From contig CAYLZN010000065.1 in the NCBI GenBank assembly GCA_964387935.1, positions 1 to 22,022 on the forward strand: a DNA stretch of 22,022 bases, read 5' to 3'. The notes under the pieces were generated by a model. That model saw only the letters and a program-made list of their open reading frames with translations. It did not search any database and was not told the origin of the DNA. Shown piece after piece: positions 14,682-22,022 of this stretch. The position numbers and the translations under genes were made by a program. Positions within the stretch are counted from its first letter, which is position 1; the number at the start of each line of letters is the position of its first letter. The DNA is from CAYLZN01 sp964387935 (lineage in GTDB: Bacteria > Acidobacteriota > Vicinamibacteria > Vicinamibacterales > JAFNAJ01).

Positions 14682-16928
14682 CTACTGGACGACGACGGTC
14701 ACGGGCATCGGCACGCCGCGGTCGGGGTTGTAGAGGTAGCCGGTCTTGACCACGGCCGACACCGCGAACTTGAGCGTGCCCGCGGTCTTCAGCGACTTGG
14801 ACTTGAACACGACCTGTCCGTTGGCATCGGTCGTCCCGGTCTGCGTCGAGCGCACGAGGCCGGTCCACTTCGCCGTCACGGTCGCCGCCGGTACCGGGTT
14901 GCCGGCCGCGTCGACGACTCTCAGCGTGGCCTGGCCGTACGGTCCCGCCGCGCGGCGCCCGACGGCCATGGTCAGGCTGCCCACCCACACCTGGGTCGCG
15001 GTCGCCTGCGCCTGCACCGTGATCGTCGTGGAGGTCGATCGGGCAGCGCCCTTGTTGTCGGTGACCGTCAGCGTGACGGTGAAGGTCCCCGCGTTGTTGA
15101 ACGTGTAGGACGGGTCGGCCGCAGTGGACGTGGCGCCGTTCCCGAAGCTCCACGCGTAGGCGGCGATGCTGCCATCAGGGTCGTAGGAACCTGACCCCAG
15201 GAAGGCGACCGTCACGGGCGCGACGCCGGACGTCGGCGCAGCGCTGATCACGGCCACCGGGGGCTGGTTCACCGGCTGGTCGTCGTTGACGATGGTGGCG
15301 TTGCCCTGGCCGTCGAGAATCTCGAGCCCGGACCCGCCCGACAACATCAGAGAGAACACCTCGTCCGGCTCCACCACGGTGTCGCCGACGACGGTCACCC
15401 AGACGGTCTTCTGCGTCTCGCCGGCGCCGAACGTCACCGTGCCGCTGGCGATGGTGTAGTCGCTGCCCGCCGTGGCCGACGCGTTGACGGTGGCGTAGTT
15501 GACCGTCGCGGTGCCCGTTGCTGGCGCCGAGAGGCTGACCGTGAACCCCACCTGGGTGCTGCCGCTGTTGCCTTCCGTGACGCTCGCGTCGCTGACGCTG
15601 ACCCTGGGCGTTGCCGGCACGGAGTACACGATGGTCGGCGGGTCGTTGACGAAGTACCCGACGAGTCGGATGCTGCCGTTCCCGCCCAGCCCGAGCACGA
15701 GGTCGTTGCCCGACGCCGTCTGGGTGACCTGTCCGGGTGAGTAGCCGGAGAGGTCGATCACGTCCTCGCCATCGGCGCCGTGGATGACGTCGTTGCCCGT
15801 GTAGCGTGACGTCGCGTAGCCGGCGAACGTGTTCGCCTGGCTGTTGGCGTACATCGTGTCGTGGCCGCCCGAGTTGATCACGTGGCGCACCCACACGTTC
15901 GGCCCGAAGCTGGTGCCATTGGCCACGTAGGTCGTCTGCCACGCATCGTTGGTGGTGAGCCAGCCGAGGGGGTTCAGGTCCAGCCGATAGCCCGCGCCGC
16001 TGGCCGGGATGCCGGAGAGGTCGATCGTGTTGTAGCCGCCGCTGTCCCAGATCAGCTGCTTGGTCGAGCCGGAGGGGGTGATCGACGTCACGCTCCCCAG
16101 GCGGTACTGGTCGACGCTCGCTCTGGTGAACGTGTACGTGTCGTTCCCAGAGGCGAGGGGGCGTGCCCCGTACATGTGCTGCAGGGCGAGCATGTCGTAC
16201 GGCATCGGCGTGCCGGGTGAATTCCCCGGGAACTGGTACGACATGACGGTGTGCGAGTGGTTGTCGTCGGCGGTGGGCAGCGTCGGCGACCCGGTGTGCG
16301 GGTGCTTGAGGCCGATCGCGTGGCCGATCTCGTGAATCAACGTGGTGTAGCCGTGGTAGCCGGCCGGGTTCTGGAATCCGTTGGTGTCGCCCGTGCGGTC
16401 GTAGTTCGGGTTGAGATGCACGTCACCCGCGACGTGGAACATCGCCGTGGTCGACGGGTAGTACGCGTAGGCGTAGCTCGGGTTGTTCGAGCGCAGGATA
16501 CGAATCTGGCCCACCGTGCTCGTCGTCTCGGTGACCTCGACGAACGAGACGTTCACCGCCGCGCTGTACCACGCCATGATGGCGCGGACGCTCGTCTTGA
16601 CCGCTTCGCTCACTTCCTTCACGCCCGTCTCGGACCCGTAGTACGTCCCGTTGAAGACGCTGTCTTCGTAGAAGCTGTAGGTCACCGACGTCACGGGCCA
16701 CTGGTAGCCGGAGAGGATGGCGTCGATCCGGAGATCCCCGGAAGCCGCTTCGGCAAACGCGGGCATCTCGGCATCCGGGGGGACCAGCGCGCAGACCTCG
16801 TCGATCATCTTCGCGGTGGGACCGCTCGGCGGCGCCGCGACGGCTGGCCCCGCAGTGGCAGCGAACAACCCCAGGGTGACCGCGCCTGCAACCAGGTGGT
16901 GAAGCGACGCGTGAGCGCTGCGTGCCAT
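14682..16928 (-). CDS. Serralysin-like metalloprotease with Calx-beta and PKD domains
   Basis: This 748-residue secreted zinc protease has a signal peptide (1-32, ending AVAA). The metzincin motif is HEIGHAIGLKH (His199, Glu200, His203, His209), followed by the Met-turn VMSYQF at 228-233, as in M10B serralysins. A C-terminal serralysin-type region (about 255-430) contains worn RTX-like turns such as GNDVIHGADGEDVIDLSG. Then come a Calx-beta domain (about 443-548, ending IVNDD), a PKD domain (about 555-640, with DPDGSIAAYAWSFGNG) and an Ig-like domain (about 645-748). Classical serralysins lack a Sec signal and leave by type I secretion, so this version is probably exported by Sec. GGGAGG lies six bases before the ATG. 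It likely degrades extracellular protein and leads the serralysin-fusion-phosphoesterase gene set. Confidence 0.9.
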   Translation of the reverse strand: MARSAHASLHHLVAGAVTLGLFAATAGPAVAAPPSGPTAKMIDEVCALVPPDAEMPAFAEAASGDLRIDAILSGYQWPVTSVTYSFYEDSVFNGTYYGSETGVKEVSEAVKTSVRAIMAWYSAAVNVSFVEVTETTSTVGQIRILRSNNPSYAYAYYPSTTAMFHVAGDVHLNPNYDRTGDTNGFQNPAGYHGYTTLIHEIGHAIGLKHPHTGSPTLPTADDNHSHTVMSYQFPGNSPGTPMPYDMLALQHMYGARPLASGNDTYTFTRASVDQYRLGSVTSITPSGSTKQLIWDSGGYNTIDLSGIPASGAGYRLDLNPLGWLTTNDAWQTTYVANGTSFGPNVWVRHVINSGGHDTMYANSQANTFAGYATSRYTGNDVIHGADGEDVIDLSGYSPGQVTQTASGNDLVLGLGGNGSIRLVGYFVNDPPTIVYSVPATPRVSVSDASVTEGNSGSTQVGFTVSLSAPATGTATVNYATVNASATAGSDYTIASGTVTFGAGETQKTVWVTVVGDTVVEPDEVFSLMLSGGSGLEILDGQGNATIVNDDQPVNQPPVAVISAAPTSGVAPVTVAFLGSGSYDPDGSIAAYAWSFGNGATSTAADPSYTFNNAGTFTVTLTVTDNKGAARSTSTTITVQAQATATQVWVGSLTMAVGRRAAGPYGQATLRVVDAAGNPVPAATVTAKWTGLVRSTQTGTTDANGQVVFKSKSLKTAGTLKFAVSAVVKTGYLYNPDRGVPMPVTVVVQ

Positions 16929-17133
16929 GCCGTTCCTCCCTCAGCGGCTGCGGCGTCGCCACGCCAGATGCGGGCGTGGGCGGCCCCGGGGCCACCGGGA
17001 GGATGGGCAAGAGGTGTTCCCTGACCGACTCTGTTTGGAATCAGCAGGTTACAGACAATGGACGCTGGTGGCGCCGCACGGTTCTGTAACGACGAGTGCC
17101 AAGTTGCGCACGCAGGACGCCCGTACGCACCAA

Positions 17134-17161
17134 GGGGGTCGGGCCTGGAGACCCGACCCCC
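17134..17161 (-). terminator. Strong GC hairpin after the coiled-coil/barrel gene
   Basis: GGGGGTCGGG (17134-17143) pairs perfectly with 17152-17161 around an 8-base loop. It lies 49 bases beyond the stop of the gene ending at 17210 and could end its transcript, but no clear U-tract follows. A dispersed palindromic repeat is the alternative. Confidence 0.5.
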
Positions 17162-17209
17162 CTGGGGCTCGTTCACGCGACCGGCGGTGTGCCGGTCCGG
17201 GTCACGGGT

Positions 17210-18694
17210 TTAGCGGAAGATGTACCGCAGCCCGCCCCACATCTGGTAGTTGTTGTCGGCCCCATCGGGTGCGTCGAAGAACAGGCGCCCTTCACCGATG
17301 AAGTAGAGGCGCTCCTGGATCGGCACACCGAAGGTCACGATCCAGTTGGCGGTGTTGTGGTCGCCGTCGAACACGTCCCACCAGCCGAGGCCGGTGCCGA
17401 TGTAGGCGCCGCGCTCGCTGAAGTGGTAGTTGACGACCGCCTCGAGGAGGAACGACACGTTGTTGTACTCGTTGTCGCCGAAGTCGAAGTCCCCGAGATC
17501 GCCGAACATGAAGGCCATGCCGGCCGCCGGCGCGAAGCTCGCGCGGAAGTCGCTGAACCAGAAGATCGGGCCCGCCTTGAGGCCGATCATCGGGTCGCAG
17601 AAGCCGGGCTCGACGGTGAGGTCGCTGGTCGGCGACTGCTGCACTTCGTAGTTCCGGCGCTGCTTGCCGAACGCGCCGTCCGCAAACCAGTCCATCGTGT
17701 CGGTGTCTGCAATCACGAACGTGGTCTGGCAGCTGTTCGGCGTGCCGCGCGGATCGAGCGGCTCGCTATTGGCCTTGATCGTGTAGGTGCCGCCCTTCGC
17801 CCGCTTGATCAGGAAGCTGGTCTTCCACGACGGCGCCTCGACCCTGCCGGAGGTCCCCGTCTTGCCACCCTGGTCGAAGGACACGGCCTTGCCATCCGGA
17901 CCGAACACCTCGAAGGTCGCCGCCTTCGCGGCCACCTGGCCGCTGCCGCTCGCCGAGCCGTCGACGTCCACCTGCCACCCGCCCCTGACCTTGGTGGCGA
18001 CAGCCGTGGCCGAGCAGGCGACCGGCGTCTTCAGGCGCATCTCTTCCTGACGCTTCTGTTCCTCGGCACGCCGCTGTTCCTCGGCGCGCTTCTGCTCCTC
18101 GGCGCGCTTCTGCTGCTCGGCGCGGCGCTGTTCCTCCTGCCGCTGCTGTTGCTGCTGCTGCTCACGGCGTGCGGCCTCTTCCCTCCTGGCGACTTCCGGG
18201 CTCGGGCCCGACTTTACCAGCGCGAGGTTCCCGCAGGCTTTGGGCACGACGAACGAATACAGCCGTTCGCCGGTGTCCACGTCGAACGCGAACCCGTCGA
18301 AGGGCTTGGCGCCGCCCCACTGCACCATGCGCACCACGTCGGCCTTGCCGGCACGCCTGAACCCCATCCACTCCATCGTGGTGCCCGGGGCCACCGACAT
18401 CGCGGTGACCGGTCCCTGGGTGAGGGCGGTCATGACCTGCGGCGTGATGCTCGTCAGGCCAGCCTTGTCGAGGATCTGGCTGATGGCGCGCTGGTTCGCC
18501 TTGGTCGCGAACGTCTTCTTCAGGGCGGCTTCGTTGCGAATCGGGGGCGTCACACGGCTCGCTCCGCCGAGTGCCTTGATCGTCTTGTAGCCCCCGCTGC
18601 CTGACTGAGCGGCCGCAATGCCGGAGCCGGCCGTCAGGAAGACAGCCGTGGCGAGAAGGAGGGTGAGAAACACGGTGGCTGGTCTACGGAACAC
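17210..18694 (-). CDS. Envelope protein with charged coiled coil and C-terminal beta-barrel
   Basis: I do not recognise a named family. The protein (about 494 residues) has a signal peptide (TVFLTLLLATAVFLTAGSGIAAA), a globular N-terminal region to about 168, then a Glu/Gln/Arg-rich coiled coil (about 168-223, numbered from GTG 18694 as residue 1 minus one or two) with near-perfect 7-residue repeats of RAEEQKR type. A beta-sandwich-like segment (about 224-335) resembles PKD/Ig folds (VDVDGSASGSG). The last ~150 residues are rich in aromatic alternating strands (GAYIGTGLGWWDVF, LYFIGEGRLFF) and end MWGGLRYIFR, as expected of a small outer-membrane barrel. A barrel plus coiled coil could bridge outer membrane and periplasm. 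The start is GTG 18694, set by AAGGAG seven bases upstream; TTG 18698-18700 is too close to that site. Confidence 0.7.
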   Translation of the reverse strand: MFRRPATVFLTLLLATAVFLTAGSGIAAAQSGSGGYKTIKALGGASRVTPPIRNEAALKKTFATKANQRAISQILDKAGLTSITPQVMTALTQGPVTAMSVAPGTTMEWMGFRRAGKADVVRMVQWGGAKPFDGFAFDVDTGERLYSFVVPKACGNLALVKSGPSPEVARREEAARREQQQQQQRQEEQRRAEQQKRAEEQKRAEEQRRAEEQKRQEEMRLKTPVACSATAVATKVRGGWQVDVDGSASGSGQVAAKAATFEVFGPDGKAVSFDQGGKTGTSGRVEAPSWKTSFLIKRAKGGTYTIKANSEPLDPRGTPNSCQTTFVIADTDTMDWFADGAFGKQRRNYEVQQSPTSDLTVEPGFCDPMIGLKAGPIFWFSDFRASFAPAAGMAFMFGDLGDFDFGDNEYNNVSFLLEAVVNYHFSERGAYIGTGLGWWDVFDGDHNTANWIVTFGVPIQERLYFIGEGRLFFDAPDGADNNYQMWGGLRYIFR

Positions 18695-18701
18695 GCCCAA
18701 T

Positions 18702-18707
18702 CTCCTT
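18702..18707 (-). promoter_or_regulatory. Ribosome binding site fixing the GTG start at 18694
   Basis: AAGGAG on the minus strand is seven bases before GTG 18694 but only one base before the in-frame TTG at 18700, so translation most likely begins at the GTG. Confidence 0.65.
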
Positions 18708-18792
18708 GATGAGTGGCACGGCCGACTCGTCTCGACTGCGCCAGAAAGTGACGCGGCCTGCCCAGGAGAGCCCGGGCCGCGGATCGCGAAGA

Positions 18793-18822
18793 ATCATAGT
18801 CCGCCCGAGTCGAGACAAACAA
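18793..18822 (-). promoter_or_regulatory. Putative sigma-70-like promoter for the coiled-coil/barrel gene
   Basis: Read on the minus strand, TTGTTT (18822-18817) and TATGAT (18798-18793) are 18 bases apart in the most AT-rich stretch of the 256-base gap between genes. Transcription would begin near 18786, giving a leader of about 90 bases. Confidence 0.4.
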
Positions 18823-18950
18823 CTCAACTTTCGGATAATCCGCAACCGGACTTTAGCGTTCAAAGACATCTGCCAGAAACCGTCAGGAATTCTGCCCTTC
18901 TGGCGCCACGCCCGATCACGCGCCTAGCTCGACTGTTTACCCACATCGGT

Positions 18951-20321
18951 CTACGGCGTTCTCAGGTTCGACAGCACGAGTTCCCTGGACACGGGAACCC
19001 CGGTGCCCTCCTGCCGTTCGACGGTCCGTCGCTGCGGCACCCAGTGGCTCCCGAGTCGCCCGTAGTCGTCTTTCGTTCGCTCGACCGAGAGCACCTGCCG
19101 CGCTTCGTTCCCGAGGAACGACACCTCGTAGTCGGCGGTGATCGACCGTCCGTCGTCCGTCCTCAGCCGCGACCGCTCGCGCACCAGATAGCTCACGCGG
19201 CCCATGGAACGACCGACCTCGATCACGTCCCCGTCCTTGATGGTGTAAGTGGTGGCGAGCGGATCGCCGACCGCGACCGCCACGATGGCGCCGTCGGCGC
19301 GGGCGGCGCCGCGGGCGAACGTCGTCTCCGCGTACCAGAGGTCGAAGACCGTGTCCTTGCGCTGCGTCACGAACGAGCTCAGTTCGTGACGCAGCGCCGC
19401 TCGCGCCGCGTCGTCAGGAGCCTCGACCTTGACCGACAGGTCCGGGCCCACGACGAATCGCCCGCGCACGGGCGCTTTGCCGGACTCGACGAGCGTCGCG
19501 TCGCCCGCAAAGCCTGGGAATCCCTCGCCCCAGGTGTAACGACGGCCCAGCGCCTCGCGCAGCAGGTCCCGCAGGCCGCGGTCCTCGCCGGCCGTTGCCC
19601 CGCGGCCACGCGTTGTCGGGGGCAGGGCGCCGATCGACGCGACGTGCTGCCCCGCCAGACGCGCCAGGCGCAGCTTCGCATCGACCTTGAGGACGAGGCG
19701 TCGCGTCGCGGTGTCCAGCAGCGTGTACTGGTAAGCGACCAGCCCGACTCCCGGGGCGAAGTAGTGCGTCGCCTCCGACGAGTACTCGGGCCCATCCATC
19801 TCCACGCGAATGGCCAGGGCCCGTGCAAAGGTGCCGAACGGCACCGTCACCGACTGCACGCCCAGCAGCGACGTCCGAAAGCGGCGCCGCGCCTCGGGAT
19901 GCTCGACCAGCCGGGTGTCGCCGACGCGGAAGTCGGGCGCGGCGATGACCACGGGCGGATCGTAGTCGTAGTAGCGCCCCGCCTCGAGGGTGCTGTGCAG
20001 GGACAGGATCCCGTCGTGAAAGGAGAACACGTGCGCAGACCCGTCATCGCTCACCAGCTTGTAGCCGACCTGGTCGCTGAGGAACGTGGTGCCGTCGAAC
20101 ACGCGGGTGCGGCTCGCCGTGCCCGCGGGGGCCCTCGGGCCCTCGGTCCTCCAGTCGTAGGTCCACGAATCACCGAGCCTGAACGGGAAGTGGTCCTGCC
20201 ATCCGTCGGTGCCCACCAGTTCGATGGCCGGCACGGGTCTCGCGCCGGAGCCGGCCTGCGCGGCCGCGGGACCGAAGCCGGCGAGCGCCAGCGACAGCCC
20301 GAGCACGAACGTTCGCGACAT
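18951..20321 (-). CDS. Secreted DUF3386-domain protein
   Basis: This 456-residue protein has a signal peptide (MSRTFVLGLSLALAGFGPAAAQA). Its C-terminal half (about 248-454) matches from memory the DUF3386 family best known from cyanobacteria: RYTWGEGFPGFAGDATL at 261-277, PDLSVKVEAPDD, LSSFVTQRKDTVFD, YTIKDGDVIEVGRSMGRVSYLV, and the end RELVLSNL. The N-terminal half (about 30-215) is a beta-rich domain of the kind found in secreted proteins (FPFRLGDSWTYDW; VTVPFGTFARALAIRVE). The molecular function of DUF3386 is not known to me. The ATG at 20321 has GGGAGG six bases upstream, and this site nearly touches the TonB receptor stop at 20336, so the two genes form an operon. The protein is probably a periplasmic or surface partner of the receptor. 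Confidence 0.78.
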   Translation of the reverse strand: MSRTFVLGLSLALAGFGPAAAQAGSGARPVPAIELVGTDGWQDHFPFRLGDSWTYDWRTEGPRAPAGTASRTRVFDGTTFLSDQVGYKLVSDDGSAHVFSFHDGILSLHSTLEAGRYYDYDPPVVIAAPDFRVGDTRLVEHPEARRRFRTSLLGVQSVTVPFGTFARALAIRVEMDGPEYSSEATHYFAPGVGLVAYQYTLLDTATRRLVLKVDAKLRLARLAGQHVASIGALPPTTRGRGATAGEDRGLRDLLREALGRRYTWGEGFPGFAGDATLVESGKAPVRGRFVVGPDLSVKVEAPDDAARAALRHELSSFVTQRKDTVFDLWYAETTFARGAARADGAIVAVAVGDPLATTYTIKDGDVIEVGRSMGRVSYLVRERSRLRTDDGRSITADYEVSFLGNEARQVLSVERTKDDYGRLGSHWVPQRRTVERQEGTGVPVSRELVLSNLRTP

Positions 20322-20335
20322 GATGCGCCTCCCCC

Positions 20336-22022
20336 TCAGTGGCCCCGCACGTGGAGGGCCACGGTGAAGCTGCGGCCGCGCGCCGGGGCGAACTGGAACT
20401 GCTCGCGGTAGAAGCGATCGGCCAGGTTCTCGATCGCGAAGGTCAGCCCGAGCCGATCGCCGCGCCCGGACGGCGGCAGGGTGACACCCCACGCCAGGCG
20501 GTGAATCGTGAAGCCCTGGAGCGAGAACAGATCCTGGGCGATCAGGTAGGGCGACTCGATGAGCGTCACGGCCACGCGGTCCACGTCGGCCTGGAACCGG
20601 TTCCCGTACTCGATCCAGACGCGATCGCGGCGGTCGGCCACGCGCACGCCCGTCACCGACTTGAACGGCGTGATGTTGTCCTGCGGGGTGCCGGCCAGCG
20701 AGACGCCGGAGAGCGGGTTGGTCCCGCTGAGCACCTCTCCGCGCGCGTAGGCGACGTTGCCGAAGAGCGTGACGAGCGCCCGCCCGAGCGTGAGCGGCAC
20801 CTGCGCGTCAGCTTCGACGCCCTGGATCCGCACGTCGGCGAAGTTGATGGCCTGCGAGAGGGGCCCCGTCGGCGTCGTCGCGACGATCTCCGTGGAGATG
20901 AACCCGTCGTAGGTGTTGTTGAAGTAGGACACCGACCCTGCGTAGCGCGGCGTGCGGACTTTCACGCCGACATCCACGTTGTGCCCCGTCTCCGGCCCGA
21001 CGTTCAGGTTCGGCACGATGGCGCCGACGGTGGCCGACCCCGAGTAGAGCAGTTCCTCGAGGTTGGCGTGGCGGTAGCTGCGGCCGTAGTGCGCGAGCAC
21101 GCTGACCGCGTCGTTCACGCGGTAGACCAGGCCCAGGTCCCCCGTGATCGCCTGGCGCGACAGCGAGTCGCCGGCGGGATTGGGCAGCGCCGACGGATCG
21201 ATGGGCGGCGTGGCGCCCTCGGCGAGTGCCCCTCCGTCGTACCCCGGCGTGTTCGCGGTCACCACCCGGTAATGGTCGTACCGCAGCCCTGCCACGACCT
21301 TGAGGCTGGGCGCCACCGCCCACTCGTCCTGCACGAACACCCCGATGTCGCGGAAGCTCGCATCCGGCACCCGCACGGGCGTCGTCACCGTGGGACCACC
21401 AACCAGCTGCGGGGCGGCCAGCACGTTGGCCTGCGGGCCCCTCGGGCCCATGATCACGCTGCCCACCAGCGTGTTCTGCGACACGTTCCGGCGCGTGTCC
21501 CGGCTCCCGTCGCGGTAGAGCGTGGTGCCCGCCGTGAGCACGTGCGCCGGCGAGGCGAGGAACGTGGCCTGCGCGTCCACGCCAGGCGTGCGGACACGCT
21601 GTTCGGTGTCCGCGAGGATCTGCAGCTGGTACACGTTGATCGGGAAGAACGCCGGTGACGGCACCGGGAACTGGACCGGGAACTCGTTCCGCAGCAGACG
21701 CTTCTGATCCTGGTAGTACGTCGAGACCTTGAGGTTGGAAAACCACGGCGTCAGGGCGCGGGCCTCGTACCGCGCGGACAGCCGATCGAAGTCGCTGTAC
21801 GGGAGCGACACGCGCTGGAAGAAGTAAGGCGGCGCGAAATCCGGAAAGCCGATGCTGTCCATGCGCCTCCGCAGGTACTTCACGCGCAGGGTCTGCATGT
21901 CGCCGAGCGCGAAGAGCGCGCTGGCGTTCAGGCTGTTGCCGCCGGCGCCCGAGGTCGGCACGAGGCGGTCGGTCCGCACGAACGGCGCGTTGAACGGATC
22001 CGGAAAGGCGTTGAAGGAGAAC
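20336..22022 (-). CDS. TonB-dependent outer-membrane receptor (C-terminal part, cut by window edge)
   Basis: The frame is open to the right edge, so 562 codons of barrel are visible and the plug domain and TonB box lie outside the window. Typical barrel text includes FVQDEWAVAPSLKVVAGLRYDHYRVV, LVYRVNDAVSVLAHYGRSYRHANLEELLYSG, GVEADAQVPLTLGRALVTLFGNVAYARGE and FAIENLADRFYREQFQFAPARGRSFTVAL. This places it with ligand-gated receptors of the FecA/haem/cobalamin kind rather than with SusC proteins. It ends LHVRGH, lacking the usual terminal aromatic residue. The ligand cannot be told from the barrel. The next gene, 14 bases downstream, encodes the secreted DUF3386 protein. Confidence 0.9.
   Translation of the reverse strand, partial: FSFNAFPDPFNAPFVRTDRLVPTSGAGGNSLNASALFALGDMQTLRVKYLRRRMDSIGFPDFAPPYFFQRVSLPYSDFDRLSARYEARALTPWFSNLKVSTYYQDQKRLLRNEFPVQFPVPSPAFFPINVYQLQILADTEQRVRTPGVDAQATFLASPAHVLTAGTTLYRDGSRDTRRNVSQNTLVGSVIMGPRGPQANVLAAPQLVGGPTVTTPVRVPDASFRDIGVFVQDEWAVAPSLKVVAGLRYDHYRVVTANTPGYDGGALAEGATPPIDPSALPNPAGDSLSRQAITGDLGLVYRVNDAVSVLAHYGRSYRHANLEELLYSGSATVGAIVPNLNVGPETGHNVDVGVKVRTPRYAGSVSYFNNTYDGFISTEIVATTPTGPLSQAINFADVRIQGVEADAQVPLTLGRALVTLFGNVAYARGEVLSGTNPLSGVSLAGTPQDNITPFKSVTGVRVADRRDRVWIEYGNRFQADVDRVAVTLIESPYLIAQDLFSLQGFTIHRLAWGVTLPPSGRGDRLGLTFAIENLADRFYREQFQFAPARGRSFTVALHVRGH

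Noticed and set aside
12978..15194. Long plus-strand open frame of about 740 codons
   Set aside because: It lies antisense to the fusion gene and the serralysin gene, with no recognisable motifs.
18050..18170. Non-coding minisatellite rich in CTG/CTC
   Set aside because: It is in frame within the coiled-coil gene and encodes regular RAEEQKR repeats, so it is coding.

Overview
The window is high-GC DNA packed with secreted and cell-surface proteins: N-terminal signal peptides, a lipobox, an OprP-type porin and a TonB-dependent receptor barrel. This points to a diderm (Gram-negative) bacterium. The protein style (M48 peptidase with an extra C-terminal domain, CotH-like protein, Calx-beta/PKD serralysin, long convergent and divergent blocks) fits a soil Acidobacteriota, perhaps class Vicinamibacteria. 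That placement is an inference, because no marker gene is present.

Layout from left to right. (1) Positions 1-2440, all on the minus strand: a glutaminyl cyclotransferase-like beta-propeller, a class A beta-lactamase-fold serine hydrolase, and the first 144 codons of a glycyl radical enzyme resembling trans-4-hydroxyproline dehydratase, cut by the left edge. (2) 2524-3939 (+): an exported M48 zinc peptidase. Its end faces a transketolase-transaldolase operon (6782 to 4089, minus), with a short repeat-rich linker at 3940-4088. (3) 6865-10645 (+): a three-gene operon of a STAS-DUF4956 membrane protein, an OprP/OprO-like porin and a secreted CotH-family kinase. It is preceded by a good sigma-70-like promoter whose spacer is a perfect palindrome. 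(4) 16928 to 10652 (minus): a serralysin-like metalloprotease with Calx-beta and PKD domains, a 1031-residue fusion of sugar/amine kinase, M23 peptidase and AGXT2L-type PLP phospho-lyase, and a lipoprotein metallophosphoesterase whose start overlaps the end of the fusion. The phosphoesterase and CotH genes converge with a 6-base gap. (5) 18694 to 17210 (minus): an envelope protein with a long charged coiled coil and a C-terminal beta-barrel. (6) 22022 to 18951 (minus): a TonB-dependent receptor (cut by the right edge) followed at once by a secreted DUF3386 protein.

The strongest candidates for something new are the STAS-DUF4956/porin/CotH operon, which looks like a phosphate-linked envelope phosphorylation module without the VTC polyphosphate polymerase often seen beside DUF4956 and CotH, and the kinase-M23-phospho-lyase fusion, which may process a phosphorylated hydroxy-amine such as 5-hydroxylysine or ethanolamine. 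The TonB receptor-DUF3386 pair is a further candidate for an uncharacterised uptake pathway.
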